A stretch of 27,907 nt of DNA, taken from assembly GCA_964407265.1 (NCBI GenBank), contig CAYOUV010000044.1, positions 1-27,907 on the forward strand. The letters run 5' to 3'. The notes beneath the pieces are model-generated. The model was not told where the DNA came from. It made no database searches and saw only the letters and a program-made list of their open reading frames with translations. This document shows, piece by piece, positions 1-7,369 of this stretch. Positions within the stretch are counted from its first letter, which is position 1. The number at the start of each line of letters is the position of its first letter. A program made the position numbers and the translations under genes. The DNA comes from CAYOUV01 sp964407265. Its GTDB lineage: Bacteria; Chloroflexota; Anaerolineae; Anaerolineales; Villigracilaceae.

Positions 1-79
1 TGGGATTCGAACCCACGGTGGCCACGAGGACCACAACGGTTTTCGAGACCGTCCCGTTCAACCGCTCCGGCACCTCTCC
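1..79 (-). tRNA. tRNA-Ser(CGA), 3' end cut by window edge
   Basis: Read on the minus strand, the sequence begins GGAGAGGTG at 79 and shows a D-arm, a five-pair anticodon stem (ACGGT/ACCGT) and the loop CTCGAAA. The anticodon is CGA (complement at 43-45), which reads the serine codon UCG. A long variable arm and the T-arm follow (complement of TGGGATTCGAACCCA at 1-15). The 3' acceptor strand and discriminator base lie outside the window. The long variable arm agrees with a class II serine tRNA. Confidence 0.95.
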
Positions 80-93
80 AGACGGCGGGGCGT

Positions 94-122
94 ATTATAG
101 CAGAGAGTGGGTTAAATTTCTA
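94..122 (-). promoter_or_regulatory. Promoter of tRNA-Ser
   Basis: On the minus strand TAGAAA (complement of 117-122) and a perfect TATAAT (complement of 94-99) are separated by 17 nt. The -10 box lies 15 nt before the mature tRNA 5' end. The -35 box overlaps the last codons and stop of the upstream nuclease gene, so the tRNA may also receive read-through transcription. Confidence 0.55.
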
Positions 123-1509
123 CACTCTGGCCCAATTCCGGGAAGGACACCTGGTTCAGATTACGCTCGCGCAGGGCTTCCATCAATGGCTCAGCTCCCC
201 GTTGCTCGCCATGCACCAGAAACACCTGCTTGGCCTGGGTTTTAACCCGCATGGCATAATCGATCAACATCGTCTGCCCGGCATGGGAGGATAGTCCGCC
301 GATGGTAGCCACTTCTGCGCGGCGGGTAAATACTTCGCCAAAAATCTTGACCCGCTTCTCGCGTTCCGCCAAACGGCGTCCCAATGTATACGGCGCCTGC
401 CAGGAGACGATCAAAACGGTATTACGCTTATCCTCAATGTTATTGCGCAGATGATGCAGGATACGACCGGTTTCGGCCATGCCGGAGGCTGAGATGATGA
501 TCGCCGGACCTTTGAGCTGATTGATAGCCTTGGATTCATCTACGGAATGGGTATAGGTCAGGCCTGGGAATTCCAGCGCCGGATGCCGGTGGCTGCGCAC
601 GAATTCGTTTGTTTCCTTATCAAGGCATTCGGGATGTTCCTCGAAAACCTCGGTGGCATGGACTGCCAGCGGGCTATCCACAAAGACCGGTACGTGCGGA
701 ATATCTCCATGGCTGACCATTTCGTTTAAAAAATAAACCAATTCTTGTGTTCGACCCACGGCAAATGAGGGAACGATCACTTTACCTTCGCGCGCGATCG
801 TACGCCCGACCACCTCGCGAAATTCATCGTAAGCCAGGCGGATATCATCGTGCGGTTTATCGCCATAGGTACATTCCATTAACAGGTAATCTTCCGCACC
901 GGATGGAAAAACCGGTTCGCGCAACAAAGGCATGTGGTGCCGTCCGATATCCCCCGAAAACCAAAAACGGACTTTACGACCCTTCTCTTCGATCTCTAAT
1001 ACCACCGCCGCAGAACCCAGGATATGCCCGGCATCGACCAGATGAGCCACCACACCGGGGATGGGTTCAAATGGCTGATCGTATTCAACTCGCTGCATAT
1101 ATTGAGACACTTCTTCCGCATCGGCAATGGTGTAGATCGGTTCTATCGGCGGTTCTCCACGCTTTGCGCGACGTTTATTGACGAACTGGACGTCGTATTC
1201 CTGAATATGACCCGCATCTCGCAGCATCACATCGGCCAAATCCGCCGTGGCGCGCGTGGCATAAATCGGTCCTTGATAACCGTTCTTTACCAGGTTGGGC
1301 AGGTTCCCGCTATGGTCAATATGAGCATGCGACAAGATGACCGCATCAATGCTCAGGGGATCAAAGGGGAGGTTTTGATTACGTTCGTAGGTGTCCTTGC
1401 GGCGGCCCTGGAACAACCCGCATTCGAGTAAAAGTCGTGAACCATTAATTTCCAGTAAGTGCCGGGAGCCGGTAACAGTCTGTGCAGCCCCAAGAAAATT
1501 TATACGCAT
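112..1509 (-). CDS. Beta-CASP metallo-beta-lactamase RNase (COG1236-like)
   Basis: A 465-residue hydrolase of the metallo-beta-lactamase/beta-CASP class, whose members are endo- or 5'-exoribonucleases in RNA maturation or decay. The zinc-binding motif HAHIDH is at residues 61-66, with a further ligand His162 in DAGHILGSA and Asp187 in FSGDIG. The beta-CASP part carries ECTYGD, PSFAVGRTQE and SASGMAETGR, and a C-terminal LSSHAGQ holds the last ligand. Length is usual for the COG1236 group. I chose ATG 1509 because GGAGG stands 5 nt before it; an upstream GTG at 1521 would put that ribosome site inside the gene. It is last in a minus-strand set behind RNase D (33-nt gap), so an RNA-processing role fits, but the exact substrate cannot be read from sequence. 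Confidence 0.9.
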   Translation of the reverse strand: MRINFLGAAQTVTGSRHLLEINGSRLLLECGLFQGRRKDTYERNQNLPFDPLSIDAVILSHAHIDHSGNLPNLVKNGYQGPIYATRATADLADVMLRDAGHIQEYDVQFVNKRRAKRGEPPIEPIYTIADAEEVSQYMQRVEYDQPFEPIPGVVAHLVDAGHILGSAAVVLEIEEKGRKVRFWFSGDIGRHHMPLLREPVFPSGAEDYLLMECTYGDKPHDDIRLAYDEFREVVGRTIAREGKVIVPSFAVGRTQELVYFLNEMVSHGDIPHVPVFVDSPLAVHATEVFEEHPECLDKETNEFVRSHRHPALEFPGLTYTHSVDESKAINQLKGPAIIISASGMAETGRILHHLRNNIEDKRNTVLIVSWQAPYTLGRRLAEREKRVKIFGEVFTRRAEVATIGGLSSHAGQTMLIDYAMRVKTQAKQVFLVHGEQRGAEPLMEALRERNLNQVSFPELGQSVEI

Positions 1510-1542
1510 GGCAACCTCCACGCTCCTTCTAAAAGATCTCTT

Positions 1543-2682
1543 TTACGATTGGTCGATTACTTTTAAAATATCTTGACCGTATCGTTCCAAACGCCAGGGG
1601 CTATCAGCCATCAAAGCGGCAAGTTGAGTTGTGTCATTTGGATTCCTTTCGGCGATATCGTAAAGGTAGGGCCGTGGTAAAACGATATCGGACTGAACTC
1701 CCACTTTGCGGGCAACTTTTTTTCGCCAATCTTTCAGCGCATCCAGTCGGGACAGAAAATCGCTGTTGGGACGCTCGGGCCGCGATCGCATGATTGGATC
1801 GGATTTCAAACCACTCGCGACCGCCGTTAAAATCGATTTCCCCAGCAGGCGAATTTGTTTTTGTGTCAACCCCGCCAGTTCCAGATCCTCGCTGGATTGG
1901 GGCATGGCCTTGGCCACTGCAATTAAGTATTTGTCTTCGATCACCTTGAAAGGCGGGCGGTCCAAACGCTGCGCCATTCGTTCCCGACAGTTGCATAACT
2001 TATTCAAAACCGCCAATTCGCGAGGGGACAAATCCTGATATCCTGATAGTTTTTCCCAAAGATGACCGGGCGATTTCGAACGATGACCATTGTTGAGGCT
2101 GGCCCGTTCGAAATCTTCCTTGGCTAATTCCCACAGTCCTTTCGCAACCAGCTCGGCCTTGAGTAAATCACGTAATTCAATCAGATAATGCGTATCAATC
2201 CGTGCATAATCAATCATATCCCGGCTTAACGGACGGGAACCCCAATTCGCTTTTTGGTAGCGCTTGTTAACCTTGACCTCAAATTTTTCGGCCAGCAGGC
2301 TGTTCAAACCAAAGGCTTTATAGCCCAGGATACGCGCCGCCTGCATGGTATCGAATAAATTTGCAAACTCGAAGCCAAAATCCCTTTTTAGACAGATCAA
2401 ATCATACTCGGCAGCATGAAATATCTTCTCGATCCTGGAATCAGCGAAGAAAGGTGCCAGGGATTCCAGATCCGGCAGGGCCAATGGATCGAGTAAATAG
2501 TCCACTTTAAAGGTGGAGAACTGGATCAGACAAACTTGCTCCTGGTAGGCATGCAGGCTATTTGATTCGGTATCGACTGCGATCCGGGGATGGTCGGCCA
2601 AGACGGAGATCATCTCAAATAAAGCAGCTGGTGTATCCACCCAGACAGGTGGTGGGAGTGTTGCTTCAGTCATGGCCCTCAT
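1543..2682 (-). CDS. rnd: Ribonuclease D (DEDDy 3'-5' exonuclease with HRDC)
   Basis: A 379-residue 3'-5' exoribonuclease, of the family that trims tRNA and other stable RNA 3' ends. The DEDDy residues are all visible: Asp37 and Glu39 in VDTES, Asp94 in AAEYD, and Tyr159/Asp163 in DYARIDTHYL. A helical HRDC nucleic-acid-binding domain follows at roughly residues 208-292. The C-terminus is a further short helical region, as in E. coli RNase D. The start ATG overlaps the stop of the acetyltransferase gene as TAATG, pointing to translational coupling. A second ATG three codons on is possible, but GAGGG lies only 2 nt before it. Confidence 0.93.
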   Translation of the reverse strand: MRAMTEATLPPPVWVDTPAALFEMISVLADHPRIAVDTESNSLHAYQEQVCLIQFSTFKVDYLLDPLALPDLESLAPFFADSRIEKIFHAAEYDLICLKRDFGFEFANLFDTMQAARILGYKAFGLNSLLAEKFEVKVNKRYQKANWGSRPLSRDMIDYARIDTHYLIELRDLLKAELVAKGLWELAKEDFERASLNNGHRSKSPGHLWEKLSGYQDLSPRELAVLNKLCNCRERMAQRLDRPPFKVIEDKYLIAVAKAMPQSSEDLELAGLTQKQIRLLGKSILTAVASGLKSDPIMRSRPERPNSDFLSRLDALKDWRKKVARKVGVQSDIVLPRPYLYDIAERNPNDTTQLAALMADSPWRLERYGQDILKVIDQS

Positions 2683-3128
2683 TATATTACATTCGCTCGG
2701 CGGGCCTTCTCCATCACGATTGCATCTTCGCCATCGGCATAGTATTTGCGCCAGACATCCAGGGTGGCATAGCCTTCCTGTTTATAAAGACGGATGGCAT
2801 TTAGGTTGGAAGCCCGTACGGAGAGGCGAACTTGAGGCGTGCGTAATAGCTCTTCGCAGGTACGCAACAATTTCCGGCCCACTCCCTGGCGGCGATATCC
2901 TGGTAACACCCCAATCGTGGCAATCCAGGAAAAACCTTCGGACTTCCGTGGGTCTCCGGCTACAAAACCGATCATGGTCCCGTTTTCGACGGCTTTCAGC
3001 CGAACGACATCCGGGAAGGTGAGTACAGCGATCAAATCAATCAGCGGCCAGCCGTCCCGGTCGAAACAGGCACGCTCAAGCCGATGTAATGCAGCCAGGT
3101 CACGAATTGAGGCAGAGACAATTTCCAT
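2682..3128 (-). CDS. RimI-like GNAT N-acetyltransferase
   Basis: A 148-residue single-domain GNAT acetyltransferase using acetyl-CoA. The acetyl-CoA pyrophosphate-binding loop is RRQGVG at residues 79-84, after the beta-4 strand IATIGVLP. The tail SVRASNLNAIRLYKQEGY followed by YYADGEDAIVME closely resembles RimI, which acetylates ribosomal protein S18. RimI-like enzymes often have other protein targets, so I give no symbol. It is first in the gene run that continues into RNase D with a 1-base overlap. A weak ribosome site (GAGGA) lies about 10 nt upstream of the ATG. Confidence 0.85.
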   Translation of the reverse strand: MEIVSASIRDLAALHRLERACFDRDGWPLIDLIAVLTFPDVVRLKAVENGTMIGFVAGDPRKSEGFSWIATIGVLPGYRRQGVGRKLLRTCEELLRTPQVRLSVRASNLNAIRLYKQEGYATLDVWRKYYADGEDAIVMEKARRANVI

Positions 3129-3149
3129 GAAGAAGAGATCCTCAAGAGC

Positions 3150-3179
3150 AGAAGCCTCCCGCTTTTGCAGGAGGCTTCT
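3150..3179. terminator. Hairpin between slipin and acetyltransferase genes
   Basis: A perfect 10-bp inverted repeat (AGAAGCCTCC and GGAGGCTTCT, loop CGCTTTTGCA) begins 30 nt past the slipin stop. The T-rich flank (ATTTTAC) is on the plus-strand side, not the minus-strand side where the genes run. It may be only a weak terminator or an mRNA 3'-end stabiliser for the nfeD-slipin message. Confidence 0.5.
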
Positions 3180-3209
3180 ATTTTACATCGTCCTTGGTTT
3201 ATTTTACGC

Positions 3210-4133
3210 TTACTTCTTACCCTTGACGAAATCCTCGATCATACTGGTAAATTCCATCGGGAAGATGTACTTGGTCGACGGGCTGGCACCCATGTTCTTC
3301 AAGGTTTCGAAGTATTGCAAGGTCATGGTCTTCTGATCGATCGCCTTGGCGGAAGCAAATATCTTATCCAGCGCAGCCGCAAACCCTTCGGCTTTTAATT
3401 CCTGAGCCTTGCGTGCACCTTCCGCATCCAAAATGGCTGCCTGTTTTGAGCCCTCCGCCTTTAAGATAGCGGATTGCTTTTCACCTTGGGCAACATTGAT
3501 GGCCGCCTCACGCGTACCGGTCGACTCGGTCACCACAGCGCGGCGAATACGTTCGGCCGACATCTGTCGGTTCATCGCTTCCTGAACTTCGCGCGGCGGG
3601 ATGATCTCTCGGATTTCAACGTTGGTTACCTTTACGCCCCAGCGCTCGGTAACTTCGTCCAGGCGGGTACGCAGCATGGTGTTGATGTGCTCACGCTCGG
3701 AAAGAACATCGTCGAGAGGAATACCACCGATGACAGCGCGCAGTGTGGTAGTCGCCATCCCCTGGGCAGCTACCTCGAAGTTGCCAACCTGCAAGACCGA
3801 TTCGGTTGGGTCGAGCACCTTGTAGTACCAGATGAAATCAATCGAGATCGGTGCATTGTCTTTGGTGATCGAGGTTTGGTGCGGGATCTCGCGCACCTGT
3901 TCGCGCAAGTCCACTCTGACAGCCCGATCAACGATCGGGATCAGGAGGATCAAGCCCGGACCCTTTTGGCCGATACAACGTCCCAGGCGGAAGACTACCA
4001 AGCGCTGATACTCTGGCACGATCCGGACCGCATTGGCGATAAAGATCACTGCAATCGCCAGGATCCCACCGACCAGACACAGTAGAGTCCCGCCGAATCC
4101 GGCAACCGATTGAGCAAGTGGTGAATAAAACAT
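3210..4133 (-). CDS. SPFH/stomatin-family membrane protein (slipin, QmcA-like)
   Basis: A 307-residue bacterial slipin. One N-terminal membrane segment (about residues 13-35) leads into an SPFH/band 7 domain beginning VRIVPEYQRLVVFRLG (about 37-200). A heptad-rich tail of Ala/Glu/Lys repeats (AEGSKQAAILDAEGARKAQ) follows, and a short end FVKGKK. These proteins form membrane-bound rings or scaffolds that organise microdomains and modulate partner proteins. AAGGAGG lies 5 nt before the ATG. It follows nfeD with an 18-nt gap; NfeD and stomatin are classic neighbours and physical partners, so the two probably form one membrane complex. Confidence 0.9.
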   Translation of the reverse strand: MFYSPLAQSVAGFGGTLLCLVGGILAIAVIFIANAVRIVPEYQRLVVFRLGRCIGQKGPGLILLIPIVDRAVRVDLREQVREIPHQTSITKDNAPISIDFIWYYKVLDPTESVLQVGNFEVAAQGMATTTLRAVIGGIPLDDVLSEREHINTMLRTRLDEVTERWGVKVTNVEIREIIPPREVQEAMNRQMSAERIRRAVVTESTGTREAAINVAQGEKQSAILKAEGSKQAAILDAEGARKAQELKAEGFAAALDKIFASAKAIDQKTMTLQYFETLKNMGASPSTKYIFPMEFTSMIEDFVKGKK

Positions 4134-4151
4134 ACTAACCTCCTTCAGAAA

Positions 4152-4775
4152 TTAGGTGGAAGATTTCTCTTGATTATCTTTGCCAGTCTCTTTGGAGACT
4201 TCGAGGATAAATCCCTGACGACCGACCACGCGTACGGGAGTCCCGATCGGGATAGAAGTTTTGCTGTGAGCGGACCAGAGTTCCCCGGCCACTTGCACCG
4301 AACCTTCCTCGTGGATGCGGGTTTTCGCCTCGCCTACTTGTCCGATCAGGGTCGTAAGATCATGCGTCGGTTGCGCGTGCGCCGCTTGCAGCGTTTTCCT
4401 GACAACGACCCACATGAAGCCTGCGTACAAAACCGAACTTACCAGAGCCAGGATCCAATTGACGGCTGGTCCGCCATTATCATTCGTGAACAAAAAAATT
4501 GACCCAATCACCAGCCCGAGAATGGACAGGGCCAGGAAAATTTCACGTTTGGGCTTGCGAAGGGCGTAAATAAAGGGCAGGGTACTCAACGCCAGGATGA
4601 TCAGGGCCCACAAATTAATTGAGAGATAGTAAACCGCATATCCGGCCAACAGCAAACAAAAAAGGGCCCCCAATTCCAGCAGACCGGTGCCTGGCGCGAC
4701 AACCGCCAACATGCCAAGCAGGAGGCCAAGCAGCAGTAACAAGTAAGCCAGATTAGGATCCAGCAGGATATTCAT
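4152..4775 (-). CDS. NfeD-family membrane protein
   Basis: A 207-residue NfeD protein of the short class, without the N-terminal ClpP-like protease domain. Hydrophobic segments span about residues 8-28, 31-50, 53-71, 79-97 and 105-125. A soluble OB-fold domain follows at about 138-196, including LIGQVGEAKT and GELWSAHSKTSIPIGTPVRVVG, the conserved NfeD C-terminal pattern. The tail is charged. GGAGG is placed 5 nt before the ATG. NfeD proteins bind and tune the SPFH protein encoded next to them, here the slipin directly downstream. Confidence 0.9.
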   Translation of the reverse strand: MNILLDPNLAYLLLLLGLLLGMLAVVAPGTGLLELGALFCLLLAGYAVYYLSINLWALIILALSTLPFIYALRKPKREIFLALSILGLVIGSIFLFTNDNGGPAVNWILALVSSVLYAGFMWVVVRKTLQAAHAQPTHDLTTLIGQVGEAKTRIHEEGSVQVAGELWSAHSKTSIPIGTPVRVVGRQGFILEVSKETGKDNQEKSST

Positions 4776-4803
4776 TGCGACCTCCGTCGAAAATTACAAA
4801 TCC

Positions 4804-4809
4804 ATTATA
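4804..4809 (-). promoter_or_regulatory. -10 box of nfeD-slipin promoter
   Basis: A perfect TATAAT on the minus strand, preceded by GTTG, sits about 29 nt upstream of the nfeD start. A -35 is poor (TCGGCT at 17 nt). The ten bases GTTGTATAAT are repeated in inverted orientation at 4840-4849 in the opposing promoter. Confidence 0.45.
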
Positions 4810-4821
4810 CAACAGCTTTCT

Positions 4822-4849
4822 TTGGCAGCCGATAGTGACGTTGTATAAT
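4822..4849 (+). promoter_or_regulatory. Promoter of wecC-wecB
   Basis: TTGGCA at 4822-4827 (five of six matches to TTGACA) and TATAAT at 4844-4849 are 16 nt apart. The expected start of transcription is near 4856, giving a leader of about 30 nt that includes the wecC ribosome site. Confidence 0.65.
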
Positions 4850-4887
4850 AGGCTGGCTCTTGAAATTTCCTCCTGTAAGGAGTTCCA

Positions 4888-6192
4888 GTGAACTTTGAAA
4901 AAATTTGCGTTTTGGGTCTTGGTTATATCGGCCTGCCGACGGCCAGCACTTTCGCAACACATGGCGTACAAGTCATCGGCGTGGATGTCAACCAAAAGAT
5001 CGTCGAAACTTTACGCAACGGCGGACTGCACATCCACGAACCAGGCTTGCGAACAGTGGTCGCAGCGGCGCTCAAATCGGGCAAACTGCATATTTCAACA
5101 CAACCCGAAGTAGCCGAGGCTTTCATCATCGCAGTTCCCACCCCGTTCTACCATGACCGGCAGGGCGATCATAACGGACGACCTTACAAATTAGCCGACA
5201 TGCGCGCTGTGACTTCGGCTGCCGAGGCCATCGTGCCCGTCCTGCGCAAAGGTAACCTGGTGGTGCTCGAATCGACCTCCCCCCCACGCACCACGAGCGA
5301 CCTGGTAGCACCCATCCTGGAGAAATCCGGACTGAAGGCCGGCGTGGACTTTCACCTGGCCTACTCGCCCGAGCGCGTGCTGCCCGGACAAATCCTGCGT
5401 GAATTGATCGAAAACGCGCGCGTCATCGGCGGTGTGACACCCGAATCCGCCCAGGCCGGCGCAGACCTGTACGCAATCTTCGTAAAGGGCGAAATCTTCC
5501 AGACCGACGCGACCACGGCCGAGATGGTCAAACTGATGGAAAATACCTATCGCGATGTCAACATCGCCATTGCCAACGAATTCTCCCGTCTGGCTGAACG
5601 CTTCGGTGTGGACGTATGGGAAGCCATCGACCTGGCTAATCGTCACCCGCGCGTCAAAATCCTCACGCCCGGCCCCGGGGTAGGCGGACACTGCATCAGC
5701 GTCGATCCGTGGTTCCTGGTCGAGAAGGCGCCCGAACTGACACCGCTGATCTACACCTCCCGGCAGGTCAACGATTCGCAACCGGCTTTCGTATTGGACT
5801 TGGTCAAGAAAGCCGTTGGCAGTCTGAAAGGCAAAAAAATCGCCGCCCTCGGCCTGGCTTATAAACCAGATGTGGATGACCTGCGCGAAAGTCCGGCTGT
5901 GGAAGTGGTGCATCTGCTTCAGAGTGAAGGCGCGATCGTCACAGCCTACGAACCATTTAAACCAGATGCAAGACTGCCCGGTATCCGGGCAGTTGCCACG
6001 CTCGAGGAGGCTGTGTCTGAAGCGCAGGCTATCTTGCTGCTGGTACAGCACACCGACCTGTGCAAGATGAGCGCAGCCGAATATACTGGAATATCGCCAG
6101 CACGGATCGCGATCGACACGGTCAACGGTTGGGAATCAGAAGAATGGCAAAAGGCCGGATTTCAGTTATTCCGGCTGGGTGTCAACAAGTAG
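4888..6192 (+). CDS. wecC: UDP-N-acetyl-D-mannosaminuronate dehydrogenase
   Basis: A 434-residue nucleotide-sugar dehydrogenase that oxidises UDP-ManNAc to UDP-ManNAcA with two NAD+. The N-terminal Rossmann motif GLGYIGLP is at residues 10-17, and the central helix AEMVKLMENTYRDVNIA carries the conserved Lys215 and Asn219. The catalytic Cys269 lies in PGVGGHCISVDPW, and the C-terminal UDP-binding domain includes LAYKPDVDDLRESPA. HLAYSPERVLPG favours the WecC branch over UDP-glucose dehydrogenase. The start is GTG, with AAGGAG 5 nt before it. It lies 9 nt ahead of the matching epimerase wecB, so the pair supplies a charged sugar for a surface polysaccharide. No glycosyltransferase is in this window. 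Confidence 0.92.
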   Translation: MNFEKICVLGLGYIGLPTASTFATHGVQVIGVDVNQKIVETLRNGGLHIHEPGLRTVVAAALKSGKLHISTQPEVAEAFIIAVPTPFYHDRQGDHNGRPYKLADMRAVTSAAEAIVPVLRKGNLVVLESTSPPRTTSDLVAPILEKSGLKAGVDFHLAYSPERVLPGQILRELIENARVIGGVTPESAQAGADLYAIFVKGEIFQTDATTAEMVKLMENTYRDVNIAIANEFSRLAERFGVDVWEAIDLANRHPRVKILTPGPGVGGHCISVDPWFLVEKAPELTPLIYTSRQVNDSQPAFVLDLVKKAVGSLKGKKIAALGLAYKPDVDDLRESPAVEVVHLLQSEGAIVTAYEPFKPDARLPGIRAVATLEEAVSEAQAILLLVQHTDLCKMSAAEYTGISPARIAIDTVNGWESEEWQKAGFQLFRLGVNK

Positions 6193-6201
6193 AGCGCCAC
6201 G

Positions 6202-7314
6202 ATGACTTTGCGTGTCCTTTCGGTATTTGGTACCCGTCCTGAGGCAGTCAAGATGGCACCGGTCGTCAGGCAACTGGCACAAACATCTGGCATCGAATCG
6301 CTGGTCTGTGTCACGGCTCAACACCGCCAGATGCTGGACCAGGTACTGGACCTGTTCCAGATCAAACCAGACGTGGACTTGAATCTGATGCGCGAGAACC
6401 AGTCCCTGGCTGAATTGAGCGCGGCAATCTTTTCGAGCCTGGATCCGGTGCTGGCAGACCTGCAACCGGATTGGGTCCTGGTTCAGGGCGACACAACCAC
6501 CGTCATGATTACTGCCTTATTGGCTTATTACCGACGCTTGTACGTGGGACACGTGGAAGCCGGATTGCGCACACACGATAAATGGCAGCCTTTCCCCGAA
6601 GAGATCAACCGCCGGGTCGCCGGTGTGACCGCCGACCTGCATTTCGCGCCGACCGAATGGGCGCGCCAGAACCTGCTGCGCGAAGGCATCCCGGAAGAGA
6701 CCATCAAAGTGACCGGCAATCCGGTGATCGATGCCCTGCACTTCGTCTCTTCGCAGCCGATGCCAACTGAGATCCAGGATTTGATTGCAAAACTAAAGAT
6801 CGGGGCCGGACAGCGTTTGGTGCTGGTCACGGCTCATCGCCGCGAGAACTTCGGACAGCCGCTTGAAGACATTTGCCAAGCGCTAAAAACCCTGGCCGAG
6901 CGCGGGGACATAGAAATCGTCTATCCGGTGCACCTCAATCCCAACGTGCAAGAGCCAGTCTATCGTCTGCTCAACAACCTGCCTCACATCACCCTGCTTC
7001 CACCGATGGATTATTTGCCGCTGGTGCACTTGATGAAACACTCGTTCATTATCCTGACCGATTCGGGCGGCATCCAGGAAGAAGCCCCGGCTTTTGGGGT
7101 ACCAGTGCTGGTGCTGCGCGAAGTGACCGAGCGCCCAGAGGGCGTGGAAGCGGGCACACTCAAACTGGTTGGGACGGACACCCAAAAGATCATATCCGAA
7201 GCCACGCGGTTGTTGGACGATTCTCTAGCGCAGGCTGCCATGGCGAAAGCAGCCAATCCTTTTGGGGACGGACATGCAGCTGAACGCATTGTCAAAGCCC
7301 TCATTGCAATATAA
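6202..7314 (+). CDS. wecB: UDP-N-acetylglucosamine 2-epimerase (non-hydrolysing)
   Basis: A 370-residue enzyme interconverting UDP-GlcNAc and UDP-ManNAc, the substrate of the dehydrogenase encoded just upstream. FGTRPEAVKM at residues 9-18 is the family signature. Asp97 (QGDTTT), Glu119 (HVEAGLRT) and Glu133 (FPEEINRR) match the E. coli catalytic residues Asp95, Glu117 and Glu131. TDSGGIQEEAPAFGVPVLV forms the C-terminal nucleotide site. Length agrees with the family. The ATG has no clear ribosome site and is 9 nt behind the wecC stop, so translation probably depends on coupling. Confidence 0.93.
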   Translation: MTLRVLSVFGTRPEAVKMAPVVRQLAQTSGIESLVCVTAQHRQMLDQVLDLFQIKPDVDLNLMRENQSLAELSAAIFSSLDPVLADLQPDWVLVQGDTTTVMITALLAYYRRLYVGHVEAGLRTHDKWQPFPEEINRRVAGVTADLHFAPTEWARQNLLREGIPEETIKVTGNPVIDALHFVSSQPMPTEIQDLIAKLKIGAGQRLVLVTAHRRENFGQPLEDICQALKTLAERGDIEIVYPVHLNPNVQEPVYRLLNNLPHITLLPPMDYLPLVHLMKHSFIILTDSGGIQEEAPAFGVPVLVLREVTERPEGVEAGTLKLVGTDTQKIISEATRLLDDSLAQAAMAKAANPFGDGHAAERIVKALIAI

Positions 7315-7356
7315 TTGCCTTATTTCTTTGTAATGTTTCCCCAACGATTATTTATG

Positions 7357-7362
7357 TATAAT
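7357..7362 (+). promoter_or_regulatory. -10 box for the secreted repeat protein (probably leaderless)
   Basis: A perfect TATAAT lies only 7 nt before GTG 7370. With normal -10 to start-site spacing, transcription would begin at about 7369-7370, on the start codon. I see no convincing -35. Confidence 0.5.
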
Positions 7363-7369
7363 GTGGTTT

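Noticed and set aside
5191..6051. Long open frame of 286 codons antisense to wecC
   Set aside because: It mirrors the codon structure of wecC, shows no domain-like sequence and has no ribosome site; the wecC frame has full catalytic motifs.
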